Positions 1-7,477 of a stretch of 64,000 nt of DNA are shown here, one piece after another. The notes under the pieces are model-generated. The model saw only the letters and a list, made by a program, of their open reading frames with translations. It was not told the origin of the DNA and did no database searches. Source of the stretch: Gluconobacter potus. GTDB taxonomy: Bacteria > Pseudomonadota > Alphaproteobacteria > Acetobacterales > Acetobacteraceae. Both the position numbers and the translations under genes were made by a program. How positions within the stretch are numbered: position 1 is the stretch's first letter; each line of letters begins with the position of its first letter. The stretch covers positions 1-64,000 of the forward strand of contig NZ_JABCQF010000001.1 in the NCBI RefSeq assembly GCF_015244705.1. The letters run 5' to 3'.

Positions 1-45
1 ACACCAGTTCGTCGTACGGTAGCGGGTGGGCTTCGACTTGCTCAT
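1..45 (-). CDS. IS5-family transposase, first 15 codons only
   Basis: The minus strand from 45 reads MSKSKPTRYRTTNWC and runs off the window. The P-T-R-Y-R-T-T-N-W string is the usual beginning of IS5-family (IS1031/IS12528-like) transposases common in acetic acid bacteria. It sits just inside the IS terminal repeat, as expected. Too little is visible to say whether the copy is intact. Confidence 0.65.
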   Translation of the reverse strand, partial: MSKSKPTRYRTTNWC

Positions 46-115
46 GACACCCAGCTACCAGACTGGTTTCACGCCGTGAATCCGCTTTCACGCCATTTGT
101 GCAACAAAGCCCCGG
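1..115 (-). mobile_element. End of an IS5-family insertion sequence (cut by window edge)
   Basis: Reading the minus strand from about 113, a terminal sequence GGGGCTTTGTTGCACAAA is followed by a short leader and, from 45 leftwards, by the first codons of a transposase. This arrangement (terminal repeat, about 65 bp leader, ATG) is that of IS5-family elements. The terminal motif resembles inverted repeats of that family from memory; the other end lies outside the window, so the exact boundary and target duplication cannot be read. Confidence 0.7.
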
Positions 116-125
116 AAACCCTCAA

Positions 126-293
126 TCAAAGCGCTAAAAAACTAAAATCATCAGACAAGCGCATCAACAAACAGTTCTTCGATCCCTCCACCTCAAAATC
201 CACAGTCCGGGAAAATGCCTCGAGCTGATCACCAAGCCCGCTCAGCCGAGCAAGCCTCTCTTCAACATCAAAGAAACCAGACTGCTTCATCAT
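126..293 (-). pseudogene. Truncated IS5-type transposase remnant
   Basis: A 55-codon minus-strand frame starts MMKQSGFFDVEERLARLSGL and continues to about residue 34 like the N-terminus of a second kind of IS5-family transposase (consensus MKQSG-FD-E-RL--LS-LGDQLEAF--TVDFE). After VDFEV the family sequence stops and an unrelated tail of about 20 residues runs to a stop. It is therefore a dead 5-prime fragment abutting the IS end at 113, evidence of nested or successive insertions downstream of the glycosyltransferase gene. Confidence 0.6.
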
Positions 294-325
294 CCATTCC
301 GTCAATCAATGCAGGAGTAATGGAA

Positions 326-2212
326 TCACACAGAGAGTCTCAAAACCAGAGGGTTTTTCGAACCCTCCACCTGTTTTTGGCCTGTCGCGGGGTCCAGAAA
401 AGCGGCAATCCGTTCCGCGAAGTCGGAGGGCGTGTCTGCGATGGAGGCGTGCCATGCCGGGTCTGCCGGGTCCACCAGACCTTCGGCCGCAATCGGGGTC
501 ATGACGACGGGCAGGCCGACGGCCCAGGATTCAAGCACCTTGCCCTTGATCCCCGCACCAAAGCGGAGCGGCGCCACGCAGACGGACACGTCGGTCAAAG
601 CGTCCTGAAGATCCGGTACGGCGCCCACGATCTCCACGTCCTCCGCCGCCAGAGTATGGATGGCATGGGGCATGGCGCTTCCGATCAGGCGGCAGAGCAG
701 GCCCGGAATGACCTGGCGCAGACGCGGCATGATCGTCAGGACCAGCCATTTCGCTGCATCCAGATTGGGATCGTGGGCGAAATGCCCCACGAAGGCGATG
801 ACGGGAGCCTCTGGCGTGCGGCGCCGGCGGGAAGAGACCGGCACGGCCCAGGGCACGACATGGACATTGGCCGTGGGCACGGTCCGCGAGAGGCGCTGCG
901 CCTCGATGGCAGAATGCGTCAGAACAAAATCCGCCAGCCAGGCGCACATGTTCTCCCGGACTTCCAGACGGCTGGCGAACCGTTCGAGTTCGGGCCGGGA
1001 TTCGACAGCGGCCTGACGGTGCAGACGCAAGGAGGCCAGATCGGCCACGCTCCAGATCAGCGTGGCAGTCGGGGCGAAGGCGCGGGTCAGGGCGGAATAG
1101 CTCTCCGCATTGTTGAGGCGGTGCAGATAGACCACCTCAAGCCCGCTTCCGAGTTGCCGGAGTGCTTCTTCCGGACACGGAAAGACGGGCGGCATCAGAC
1201 ATTCGATGCCCTGCTGCTCCAGCCGCATGCGGTCGTCTTCGCCCGGAGAGAGACGCGAAGCCATGAAGCAGCACCGGTAACCGAGATTCCGGATGGTGTG
1301 GATATGGGACAGGACCGCAACCGAACCGGCATCCCGTTCGGGATCGGGAGCGCGGTCGTCAATGAAGAGGGCGACGGGGCGTGGTGCGGTCGTGGTCGCC
1401 GGATCGGCCCTGTCGGGTTCCGCTGGATGAAGGCGGCGCGCCTGCCGGGCCTGTTCCCGCTCGCGTTGCGCCGTCAGTTCCGCAGCGCAACGCGTCCTGA
1501 GCCGTTCGGCTTCACCCACGAGAAATGCCAGGGCTTCCGCCCGTTCGGGCGGGGCATCCAGTCCGCGCAGAATGCCGGAAAAATGGGTTTTCAGATCCAC
1601 CGACAGGCTGGCTGTGCCTGGGATCGTGAAGGGGGTGCCGAAACGCTCTTCGCCATGCCGGAGTTCGATCACGTGATCCGTCAGTGGATCGATCGGGGAA
1701 GAAAAGGCATGATGGAAGCCATGCCGCCCCGTCCCGAAACCCGCGTCCCGCAGGTCGGCGCGGAAACGGTTGGCGGCGATCCGTCCGGCGGGTTGTCCGT
1801 CTACCCAGACCGTCAGCCAGACTGTGCGGTCCGGGCAGGCCTCATCCCGGACCCATCCTGCAACGTGATACCGGTCCGCCACGTCGAACGCGCCCACCAG
1901 CGAGGAGGGCAGGGGCAGGATGCGGACCGGAGATCCGGTCAGCGGGCGACCTTCCCGCGCATCGGTGAATTCGACCAGCGCGCCTTCATGCGGCAGCGGA
2001 ACCGGCCACGCTTTCTGAAAGGCGTAGCTTCCGTGCCATTCCCCGCCGCGCAGATCGGCCCTGAAATGGTCAGCATCGACTTCGTCCACCAGTTCGCCGT
2101 CAACATGGACCTGAATACGGACCGGCATGTCCGGCCATGCCGGTTCGAGGGCCCATCCGGCAAACTGTTCGCGGTCACAGATATCGACATAGCCGACAAG
2201 GGAGACGGTCAA
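326..2212 (-). CDS. Group-1 glycosyltransferase with two N-terminal repeat domains
   Basis: The 628-aa protein has a C-terminal half (about 280-610) of GT-B type: a nucleotide-binding half with APVIAFVGHFAHDPNLDAA and a late segment VAPLRFGAGIKGKVLESWA, which is the usual GT4 donor-binding loop (G-G/A-G-x-K). The N-terminal 200 residues hold two copies of one unit, G-x-VD--D---x-GWA----P---v-v-V-VDG------A--FR-DLR, at about 7-95 and 107-190; these look like carbohydrate-binding or protein-contact repeats seen in large cell-surface glycosyltransferases. The gene lies 20 bp behind the SLS/Hint gene and is probably cotranscribed. Its last residues (VEGSKNPLVLRLSV) overlap a hairpin at 349-367 and resemble a tail in the adjacent IS remnant, so the C-terminus may have been altered by insertion events. 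Sugar and acceptor are unknown. Confidence 0.8.
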   Translation of the reverse strand: MTVSLVGYVDICDREQFAGWALEPAWPDMPVRIQVHVDGELVDEVDADHFRADLRGGEWHGSYAFQKAWPVPLPHEGALVEFTDAREGRPLTGSPVRILPLPSSLVGAFDVADRYHVAGWVRDEACPDRTVWLTVWVDGQPAGRIAANRFRADLRDAGFGTGRHGFHHAFSSPIDPLTDHVIELRHGEERFGTPFTIPGTASLSVDLKTHFSGILRGLDAPPERAEALAFLVGEAERLRTRCAAELTAQREREQARQARRLHPAEPDRADPATTTAPRPVALFIDDRAPDPERDAGSVAVLSHIHTIRNLGYRCCFMASRLSPGEDDRMRLEQQGIECLMPPVFPCPEEALRQLGSGLEVVYLHRLNNAESYSALTRAFAPTATLIWSVADLASLRLHRQAAVESRPELERFASRLEVRENMCAWLADFVLTHSAIEAQRLSRTVPTANVHVVPWAVPVSSRRRRTPEAPVIAFVGHFAHDPNLDAAKWLVLTIMPRLRQVIPGLLCRLIGSAMPHAIHTLAAEDVEIVGAVPDLQDALTDVSVCVAPLRFGAGIKGKVLESWAVGLPVVMTPIAAEGLVDPADPAWHASIADTPSDFAERIAAFLDPATGQKQVEGSKNPLVLRLSV

Positions 2213-2232
2213 GGCGTAGCGTTTCCTAAGGT

Positions 2233-3837
2233 TCAGGCCGCTGCGCCGGTCAGGTCCCTGTCGTCACGGGCTGGAGCAGAAGAACAGAGACGACGGTGGA
2301 TGGCTTCCAGTTCGGCGCCCCCTTCGAGACGGGGGGCACAGTACCGGGGCGCCCGGTCTGGCAGATCAGGGTAAAGGGTTCTGTACTCTTCGGCATTGTG
2401 GAACATGCCACGGGATCCGTCGTCGAGAAAACTTTCGGATGGCGCGCCTTCTGCCAGCAGAAGATCATGGCTTTCAAGTTCGACGTGAATGTAGCGGATC
2501 GTCTCCGGCCGTTCGATCTGGATAATCGATGTACCGTTCACGAGATGAAGAGCGGGGACCAGGAACCCGTCGATGAACATGGCATGCAGGGGGGAAATCA
2601 TCAGGTCCCGCCGGGGCAGTCCTTCCGCCAGGGCGCCGGCCCGGATCAGGATCGGGAGGATGTCACGGTTGCCATAGGTGAAGAGGGGATCATAGGCGCG
2701 GCGCCCGATCCAGTGCACCGGGCGGACCTGGCCACTCGCGGTCAGGACGGAATCGCCGATTTCCAGATCCTCGACCGGCCGCTCGCCTTGCGGGGTCGCG
2801 ATCAGGGTGCCCGGACAGTAACACGGCGTACCGAATCCCATTTCGAGGTAATTTCCGGCGGCAGCCTGGGTAAAATAGAGCGGAGAGGTAAAATCCCCCT
2901 GAACGGCGATATCCTTGACCATGGTCGTTCCGGAAAAGACTTCCAGTCTCCCGGTAACACCGTCCTCATCAGGGATGACAGTCGCACTGACTGTTCCCCC
3001 TGTGGCGCTGATATCGGTAAAAATAAGGGCTGCGGATGTCTGGACCGTAATGGGGCTTTCCAGGGATACGCCAGAATCGAGTTGCAGAATCCCGCCGCTG
3101 CTGACCGAGATATCGGACAGGATGGCGCCACTATGGGCGATCACCATGCCGCCATTGGATACCGTGGCATTCCGGACCGTGCCGTCAACCACAAGCAGGC
3201 CATCGGACTGGACGGACACATCCTCGCTCGTCCCTTCCACGTCCTGTTCTGCCCGGAAATGGAGTGTCTCGTAGTGCCAGGAATTGCTGTCATCCCCCAG
3301 GAAGAAAGTTGCGGATGAGCCCTGAATCACCGTGTCAGTAGCGGAGCCTCCTGCGGCAATCGTGGAAAGGGCGTCATTCCTGACCTGGACGCCGCTGACA
3401 TATCCGCCGCTTTCGACGGTCTGATACGCTTCCAGTTCTTCGTCATAGTACCGGCCGACGCCCACATAGGCATTCACGGCAGCTCCCTGGACCGTCGTGT
3501 CAAAGGCGCTGCCTCCATTCTGGACGATCTGGCTGGCAGGAGCCTCCAGCGCCGTTATGCCGCCCTCCTGATAATACAGATCGGACAGGATCTGGGTGTG
3601 ATCCGCGACGCCACCGGATTGCACGATCTGGGTTCCCGTCGTGGGGGGGACATACGAGTACGGGCCGTACTGAAAATTTTCATAACCGTGCACGACCGTA
3701 TCGACTGCCGATCCGAGCACATATTGCGTCACGCCATTGATGGTCAGTCCCGAGACCGTGGCACCCGCGATAACGGTGATGGAGCCATCTGCTCCGGTTT
3801 CAGTTCCAGACGAGGCCTGGGAGGACGTCGAGGACAT
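2233..3837 (-). CDS. SLS-repeat surface protein with C-terminal Hint domain
   Basis: The 534-aa protein has about 330 residues of short beta-solenoid repeats of the AIDA/strand-loop-strand type (for example V-x-S/N-GG-x-A--T-V, IVQNGGSAFDTTVQGAAVN), followed by a Hint (Hedgehog/intein) module from about residue 339: C-Y-C-P-G-T-L-I-A-T-P-x-G, then VEDLEIGDSVLTASG and SPLHAMFIDG. The Hint Cys and the block-B His are present; the extein junction residues of a splicing intein are not, so self-cleavage or anchoring is more likely than splicing. No Sec signal is evident at the N-terminus. Family members are typical of acetic acid bacteria; their function is not established. SLS repeats are known substrates of O-heptosyltransferases, and one is encoded at 49644-51083. 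Confidence 0.75.
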   Translation of the reverse strand: MSSTSSQASSGTETGADGSITVIAGATVSGLTINGVTQYVLGSAVDTVVHGYENFQYGPYSYVPPTTGTQIVQSGGVADHTQILSDLYYQEGGITALEAPASQIVQNGGSAFDTTVQGAAVNAYVGVGRYYDEELEAYQTVESGGYVSGVQVRNDALSTIAAGGSATDTVIQGSSATFFLGDDSNSWHYETLHFRAEQDVEGTSEDVSVQSDGLLVVDGTVRNATVSNGGMVIAHSGAILSDISVSSGGILQLDSGVSLESPITVQTSAALIFTDISATGGTVSATVIPDEDGVTGRLEVFSGTTMVKDIAVQGDFTSPLYFTQAAAGNYLEMGFGTPCYCPGTLIATPQGERPVEDLEIGDSVLTASGQVRPVHWIGRRAYDPLFTYGNRDILPILIRAGALAEGLPRRDLMISPLHAMFIDGFLVPALHLVNGTSIIQIERPETIRYIHVELESHDLLLAEGAPSESFLDDGSRGMFHNAEEYRTLYPDLPDRAPRYCAPRLEGGAELEAIHRRLCSSAPARDDRDLTGAAA

Positions 3838-4042
3838 GGCGCGTGCATTCCTTGGCGGGAAAGGACAATACTCACGCCGCGTCAGGTGCGACCGGATGTC
3901 CGGATTTCAAGACTGTTGCTGTGGCAACCATAAACAGTCCGGTCCGGGAGGTGTTGCAAATAAATCGTTAAAGATGATCAGTACAAATGGACGGGAACCA
4001 AGCGTCGTTCCCTATTGTTTACTTTGGCTTTGCTCCGGCTAT

Positions 4043-5446
4043 TCACGATTCCGTTTTTTCCGTGAACAGTCCGACCAGGTCCGTCAGATGTCCGATCTCA
4101 CGAAGTTTCAGCCCTGCGGGCGGTTTGACCCGCGCCGAGGCGGCCGAAACGCGCCGGGGCAGGATCGCTTCGCCGAAGCCCAGCTTGGCCACTTCTTTCA
4201 GGCGCAGATCGGACTGACTGACCTGCCGGATCTCACCTGACAGCCCCACTTCGCCAAAATAGGCCGCGTTGGGCGATGTAGGCGTGCCCGTCGCTGCGGA
4301 CACCAGCGCCGCTGCCACGGCCATGTCGGCCGCAGGCTCGTTTATGCGCAGGCCGCCTGCAATGTTGAGATAGACATCCATGTTTGCCAGCTTGAGGCCG
4401 CAGCGGGAGTCCAGAACGGCCAGCAGCATGTTCAGTCGCGACGTGTCCCAGCCCACGACAGCACGACGAGGCGCGCCATCTCCGGCTTTAGGGGACAGCA
4501 GGGCCTGGATTTCCAGCAGGACGGGACGCGTGCCTTCCAGCCCGGCGAACACGGCTGATCCCGCGATATTGCCGCGGCGTTCGGCAAGGAACAGCGCGGA
4601 GGGATTAGGCACTTCGGTCAGGCCGATATCGGTCATGGCAAAGACGCCGATTTCGTCCGTCGCGCCAAAGCGGTTTTTGGCCGCACGCAGGATGCGGAAC
4701 TGGTGCCCGCGGTCGCCTTCGAAATACATGACGGCATCGACCATGTGTTCCAGAACGCGTGGCCCGGCGAGGGCGCCTTCCTTCGTGACATGTCCGATCA
4801 GGATCAGCGCGAAACCGAGCGTCTTGGCCAGACGGATCAGTTCGAACGCACTCGCCCGTACCTGCGAGACAGATCCCGGGGAGCTTTCCACGCTTTCCAG
4901 CCACATCGTCTGGATGGAATCGATGACCACGACCGTATGGGCCCGGTCCTGCTCAAGCGAGCCGACGATTTCACCCACATTGATGGAAGCCGCGAGATCC
5001 AGTGAGTCCAGCATTTTCGGGTCGCGGTCCAGGCCCAGCCGCTGGGCACGGATGCGAATTTGGTCCACCGATTCTTCGCCCGAGACATACAGGACGCGAT
5101 GCCCCGACCGCGCCAGCGCACAGGTCGTCTGGAGCATGAGCGTGGATTTGCCGATACCCGGATCACCGCCGACCAGCACGACGGAGGCCGGAACCAGGCC
5201 TCCGCCTAGAACGCGGTCCAACTCGGCAATGCTTGTCGTGATGCGCGGGGGCGGCCGCGTTTCGCCATCCAGCCGGACGGTCTGAAGGCGTCCAGCGCTC
5301 AGTTTTCCGGCCTTGCGGGCCGTGGGTTCAACCGTTTCCTCGGCCAGCGTGTTCCACTCGCCGCAGGCTTCGCATCGGCCATTCCATTTCGGATAGGTGG
5401 CGCCACAGTTCTGGCAGACGTAACGGCTAGTCGGCTTTTTGGCCAA
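4043..5446 (-). CDS. radA: DNA repair protein RadA
   Basis: RadA/Sms is a RecA-like ATPase that drives branch migration in recombinational repair. From the TTG at 5446 the protein is 467 aa, the normal size. It has a zinc finger (Cys 11, 14, 25, 28), Walker A GGDPGIGKST near 93-102, the RadA signature KNRFG in the middle, and a C-terminal Lon-protease-like domain. The frame is open back to an ATG at 5530, but the extra 28 residues do not belong to the family, and MAKKPTSRYVCQNC is the usual N-terminus. A weak ribosome site (AAGAGA) precedes the TTG. The start choice is therefore an inference. Confidence 0.93.
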   Translation of the reverse strand: MAKKPTSRYVCQNCGATYPKWNGRCEACGEWNTLAEETVEPTARKAGKLSAGRLQTVRLDGETRPPPRITTSIAELDRVLGGGLVPASVVLVGGDPGIGKSTLMLQTTCALARSGHRVLYVSGEESVDQIRIRAQRLGLDRDPKMLDSLDLAASINVGEIVGSLEQDRAHTVVVIDSIQTMWLESVESSPGSVSQVRASAFELIRLAKTLGFALILIGHVTKEGALAGPRVLEHMVDAVMYFEGDRGHQFRILRAAKNRFGATDEIGVFAMTDIGLTEVPNPSALFLAERRGNIAGSAVFAGLEGTRPVLLEIQALLSPKAGDGAPRRAVVGWDTSRLNMLLAVLDSRCGLKLANMDVYLNIAGGLRINEPAADMAVAAALVSAATGTPTSPNAAYFGEVGLSGEIRQVSQSDLRLKEVAKLGFGEAILPRRVSAASARVKPPAGLKLREIGHLTDLVGLFTEKTES

Positions 5447-5510
5447 GACGGATCTCTTCGGTCTGAGGGGAACAAAGCCAGTATATAGGGAGTGCGCTGA
5501 CACTGATCCA

Positions 5511-5615
5511 GACGGGGCTTTGCCCCGCACCCCACCAAAGGTCTCGACTTTTGGAAACCCTTGGAATCAGGGTGCAGGGATCAGGATCCCTGCCGGGTCC
5601 GGGCAGAGCCCGGGT
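5511..5615. repeat. Intergenic repeat, copy 1 (about 105 bp)
   Basis: This segment has three parts: an opening hairpin (GGGGCTTTGCCCC), a middle with ACCAAAGG--CTTTTGGAAACCC, and a closing part GGGTGCAGGGATC..GATCCCTGCCGGG followed by GGGCAGAGCCCGG. Copy 2 at 46866-46976 has the same order of blocks with mostly identical sequence. Both lie between genes and are rich in dyad symmetry, so they look like a REP/MITE-type genomic repeat. Here it occupies the space between the radA start and the end of the transporter operon. Confidence 0.7.
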
Positions 5616-5617
5616 GC

Positions 5618-5824
5618 TTACTTGTCGGTCCGCAGGATCAGGCGGGCCAGAAGGCGGGACACCATGATGATCAGCAGAAAGCCCAGAAGCTGGATCAGCA
5701 TGTTCGGATGGGCCGGCGGGTAGCGGAACATGAGGAACAGCAGGGGCAGCGCGATCAGATAGCTCAGCCCGATGCGCTTCCAGATAATGGGATCGGTTTT
5801 GGGGAAGCGGGGCAGCAGGCTCAT
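5618..5824 (-). CDS. Small two-helix membrane protein, third gene of the MlaEF-type operon
   Basis: The 68-aa protein has two hydrophobic segments (about 18-34, IGLSYLIALPLLFLMF, and 42-60, MLIQLLGFLLIIMVSRLLA) and a basic end. It starts inside the stop region of the ABC ATPase gene (ATGA overlap at 5821-5824), so it is translationally coupled to it. No family was recognised. The position suggests an accessory subunit of the lipid transporter, which otherwise lacks a substrate-binding (MlaD-like) partner nearby. Confidence 0.7.
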   Translation of the reverse strand: MSLLPRFPKTDPIIWKRIGLSYLIALPLLFLMFRYPPAHPNMLIQLLGFLLIIMVSRLLARLILRTDK

Positions 5825-6624
5825 TTGCGCAGTTCCATGGTGATGGGGCCTTCGCGTCGGCCGTGGGTGAACTGATCGACCATGGCATTACCGGAGTTCA
5901 TCAACTCAGAAGCCTCGCCCTGCCAGATCAGGCGCCCGTGATAAAGCATGGCCGCACGGTTTCCGATCCGCTGGGCCGAGGCCATGTCATGGGTGATGGC
6001 GATGGCCGTGGAGCCAAGCTTCTGCACGCAGTCCACGATCAGCCCGTCGATCACCGCACCCATGATCGGGTCGAGCCCGGTCGTGGGTTCGTCGAAGAAC
6101 ATGATGTTGGGGTTGCCCGCAATCGCTCGCGCCAGACCAACGCGCTTCTGCATGCCACCCGAGAGTTCGGACGGGCTGAGATCCCCGACGGACGGGTCCA
6201 GCCCGACCTGTTTAAGCAGGTCTCCGGCCATTTGCAGGGCCTGGGCGCGCGAGGGCGGCGGCCCGTTGCGATCGGAATGCTTGGCGCGGATGCCGAAGGC
6301 CACGTTCTCGCCGACGCTCATGCTGTCGAACAGGGCGGCGTTCTGGAACAGCATGCCGATCTGCCGTCGCAGGGCGTCCTGCCGGGAGCGGGGGGCCGTC
6401 AGGACATTCTCCCCGTCGATCTCGATCGTGCCAGCGTCGGGTTCGATCAGGCCGAGGATACAGCGCAGCAGGACGGATTTGCCGGAGCCGGACCCGCCGA
6501 TGATGACCATGGACGTGCCGGTCTCGACATCAAGGTCCACGCCATCGAGCACGATCTTGGAGCCGAAGGCCTTATGTAGGCCGCGGATGCGGATCTTGGG
6601 AGTACTTACGGGAGGAGTGCTCAT
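5821..6624 (-). CDS. mlaF: ABC transporter ATP-binding protein, MlaF type
   Basis: The 267-aa cytoplasmic ATPase has Walker A GGSGSGKS at 43-50, Q-loop FQN near 93, ABC signature LSGGMQKR at 154-161 and Walker B IMFFDEP at 174-180. The LSGGM-x-KR signature and the partner gene identify the MlaF/Ttg2A/Mkl subgroup, which powers phospholipid movement between inner and outer membranes. It overlaps the permease gene upstream and the small membrane protein gene downstream by 4 bp each, so the three form a tight operon. Confidence 0.88.
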   Translation of the reverse strand: MSTPPVSTPKIRIRGLHKAFGSKIVLDGVDLDVETGTSMVIIGGSGSGKSVLLRCILGLIEPDAGTIEIDGENVLTAPRSRQDALRRQIGMLFQNAALFDSMSVGENVAFGIRAKHSDRNGPPPSRAQALQMAGDLLKQVGLDPSVGDLSPSELSGGMQKRVGLARAIAGNPNIMFFDEPTTGLDPIMGAVIDGLIVDCVQKLGSTAIAITHDMASAQRIGNRAAMLYHGRLIWQGEASELMNSGNAMVDQFTHGRREGPITMELRK

Positions 6625-7406
6625 TGTGAGAAGAACAGGTCCGTCAGAAGATAGTCGAACAGCAGCAGCAGGATGGAGGCGCCAACGACGGCCGCCGTCG
6701 TGGCAGAGCCCACGCCTTCCGCGCCGCCCCGGCTGTTATAGCCGTTGTAGCAGCCCAGCAGCGCGATCAGGAATCCGAATACCGCCGCCTTTACGAGGCC
6801 CACGACGACATCCATCGTCTTGAGCGAGTCCAGTGTGGCCGTGATGTAGGTCGAGGGCGAGAAGCCGAGCTTGGCGACCGAAACCGTGAAGCCGCCCATC
6901 ACGCCGAGAATGTCGGCCACCAGCACGAGGCAGGGCAGCGCGAGCGTTCCGGCCAGCAGGCGCGGCGTCACGAGATATTTCATCGGGTTGGTGGAGAGCG
7001 TGGTGAGCGCGTCGATCTGGTCGGTCACGCGCATGGTGCCGATCTGTGCGGACATGGCCGCGCCCACACGCCCGGCGACCATCAGCCCGGCCAGAACAGG
7101 CCCGAGTTCGCGGGTCACGGCGAGGACGACGATCCCGGCAATGGCGCTCTGAACGTGATACTGTCCGAAGCCCACATAGGACTGGAGCGCGATGACAGCG
7201 CCGGAAAACAGGGCCGTTAGTGCTACGACGGGCAGGGAAAAGAACCCCGTCTCGATCAGGCTGGAAAAGAAGATCCGCCAGTAGAAAGGCGGTCGCACCA
7301 GATGCGACAGAGCCTCCAGCGCGAACAGGGCGAGAGCACCTGCCTGCTTGATAAGGCCGAGAGCGGCACGGCCAAGGGCCGCTATGGGGTCAAGAACGGC
7401 ATTCAC
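6621..7406 (-). CDS. mlaE: ABC transporter permease, MlaE/YrbE type
   Basis: The 261-aa integral membrane protein carries the MlaE-family core: SGAVIALQSYVGF, the stretch TRELGPVLAGLMVAGRVGAAMSA and IGTMRVTDQIDAL, with five or so hydrophobic helices. It is the first gene of a three-gene operon with the MlaF-type ATPase. No MlaD (MCE) or MlaC gene is seen next to it, so the periplasmic part of the system must be encoded elsewhere or be replaced. Confidence 0.9.
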   Translation of the reverse strand: MNAVLDPIAALGRAALGLIKQAGALALFALEALSHLVRPPFYWRIFFSSLIETGFFSLPVVALTALFSGAVIALQSYVGFGQYHVQSAIAGIVVLAVTRELGPVLAGLMVAGRVGAAMSAQIGTMRVTDQIDALTTLSTNPMKYLVTPRLLAGTLALPCLVLVADILGVMGGFTVSVAKLGFSPSTYITATLDSLKTMDVVVGLVKAAVFGFLIALLGCYNGYNSRGGAEGVGSATTAAVVGASILLLLFDYLLTDLFFSQ

Positions 7407-7477
7407 TCTTCAGCCCCTACCCTGCCAGCATCCGGACGTCAAAGTTTCCGTCGTCGGTGCCCTTTGCCCAGGGTGAT

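Noticed and set aside
215-2374. Long plus-strand open frame of 719 codons across the glycosyltransferase
   Set aside because: It is the antisense of a clear GT-B protein; the product is rich in Arg, Gly, His and Gln and matches nothing, as is usual for shadows in high-G+C DNA.
2233-3837. Hint domain as a splicing intein
   Set aside because: The Cys and block-B His are present, but there is no C-terminal His-Asn plus nucleophile junction and no interrupted host protein; it is a terminal Hint module.
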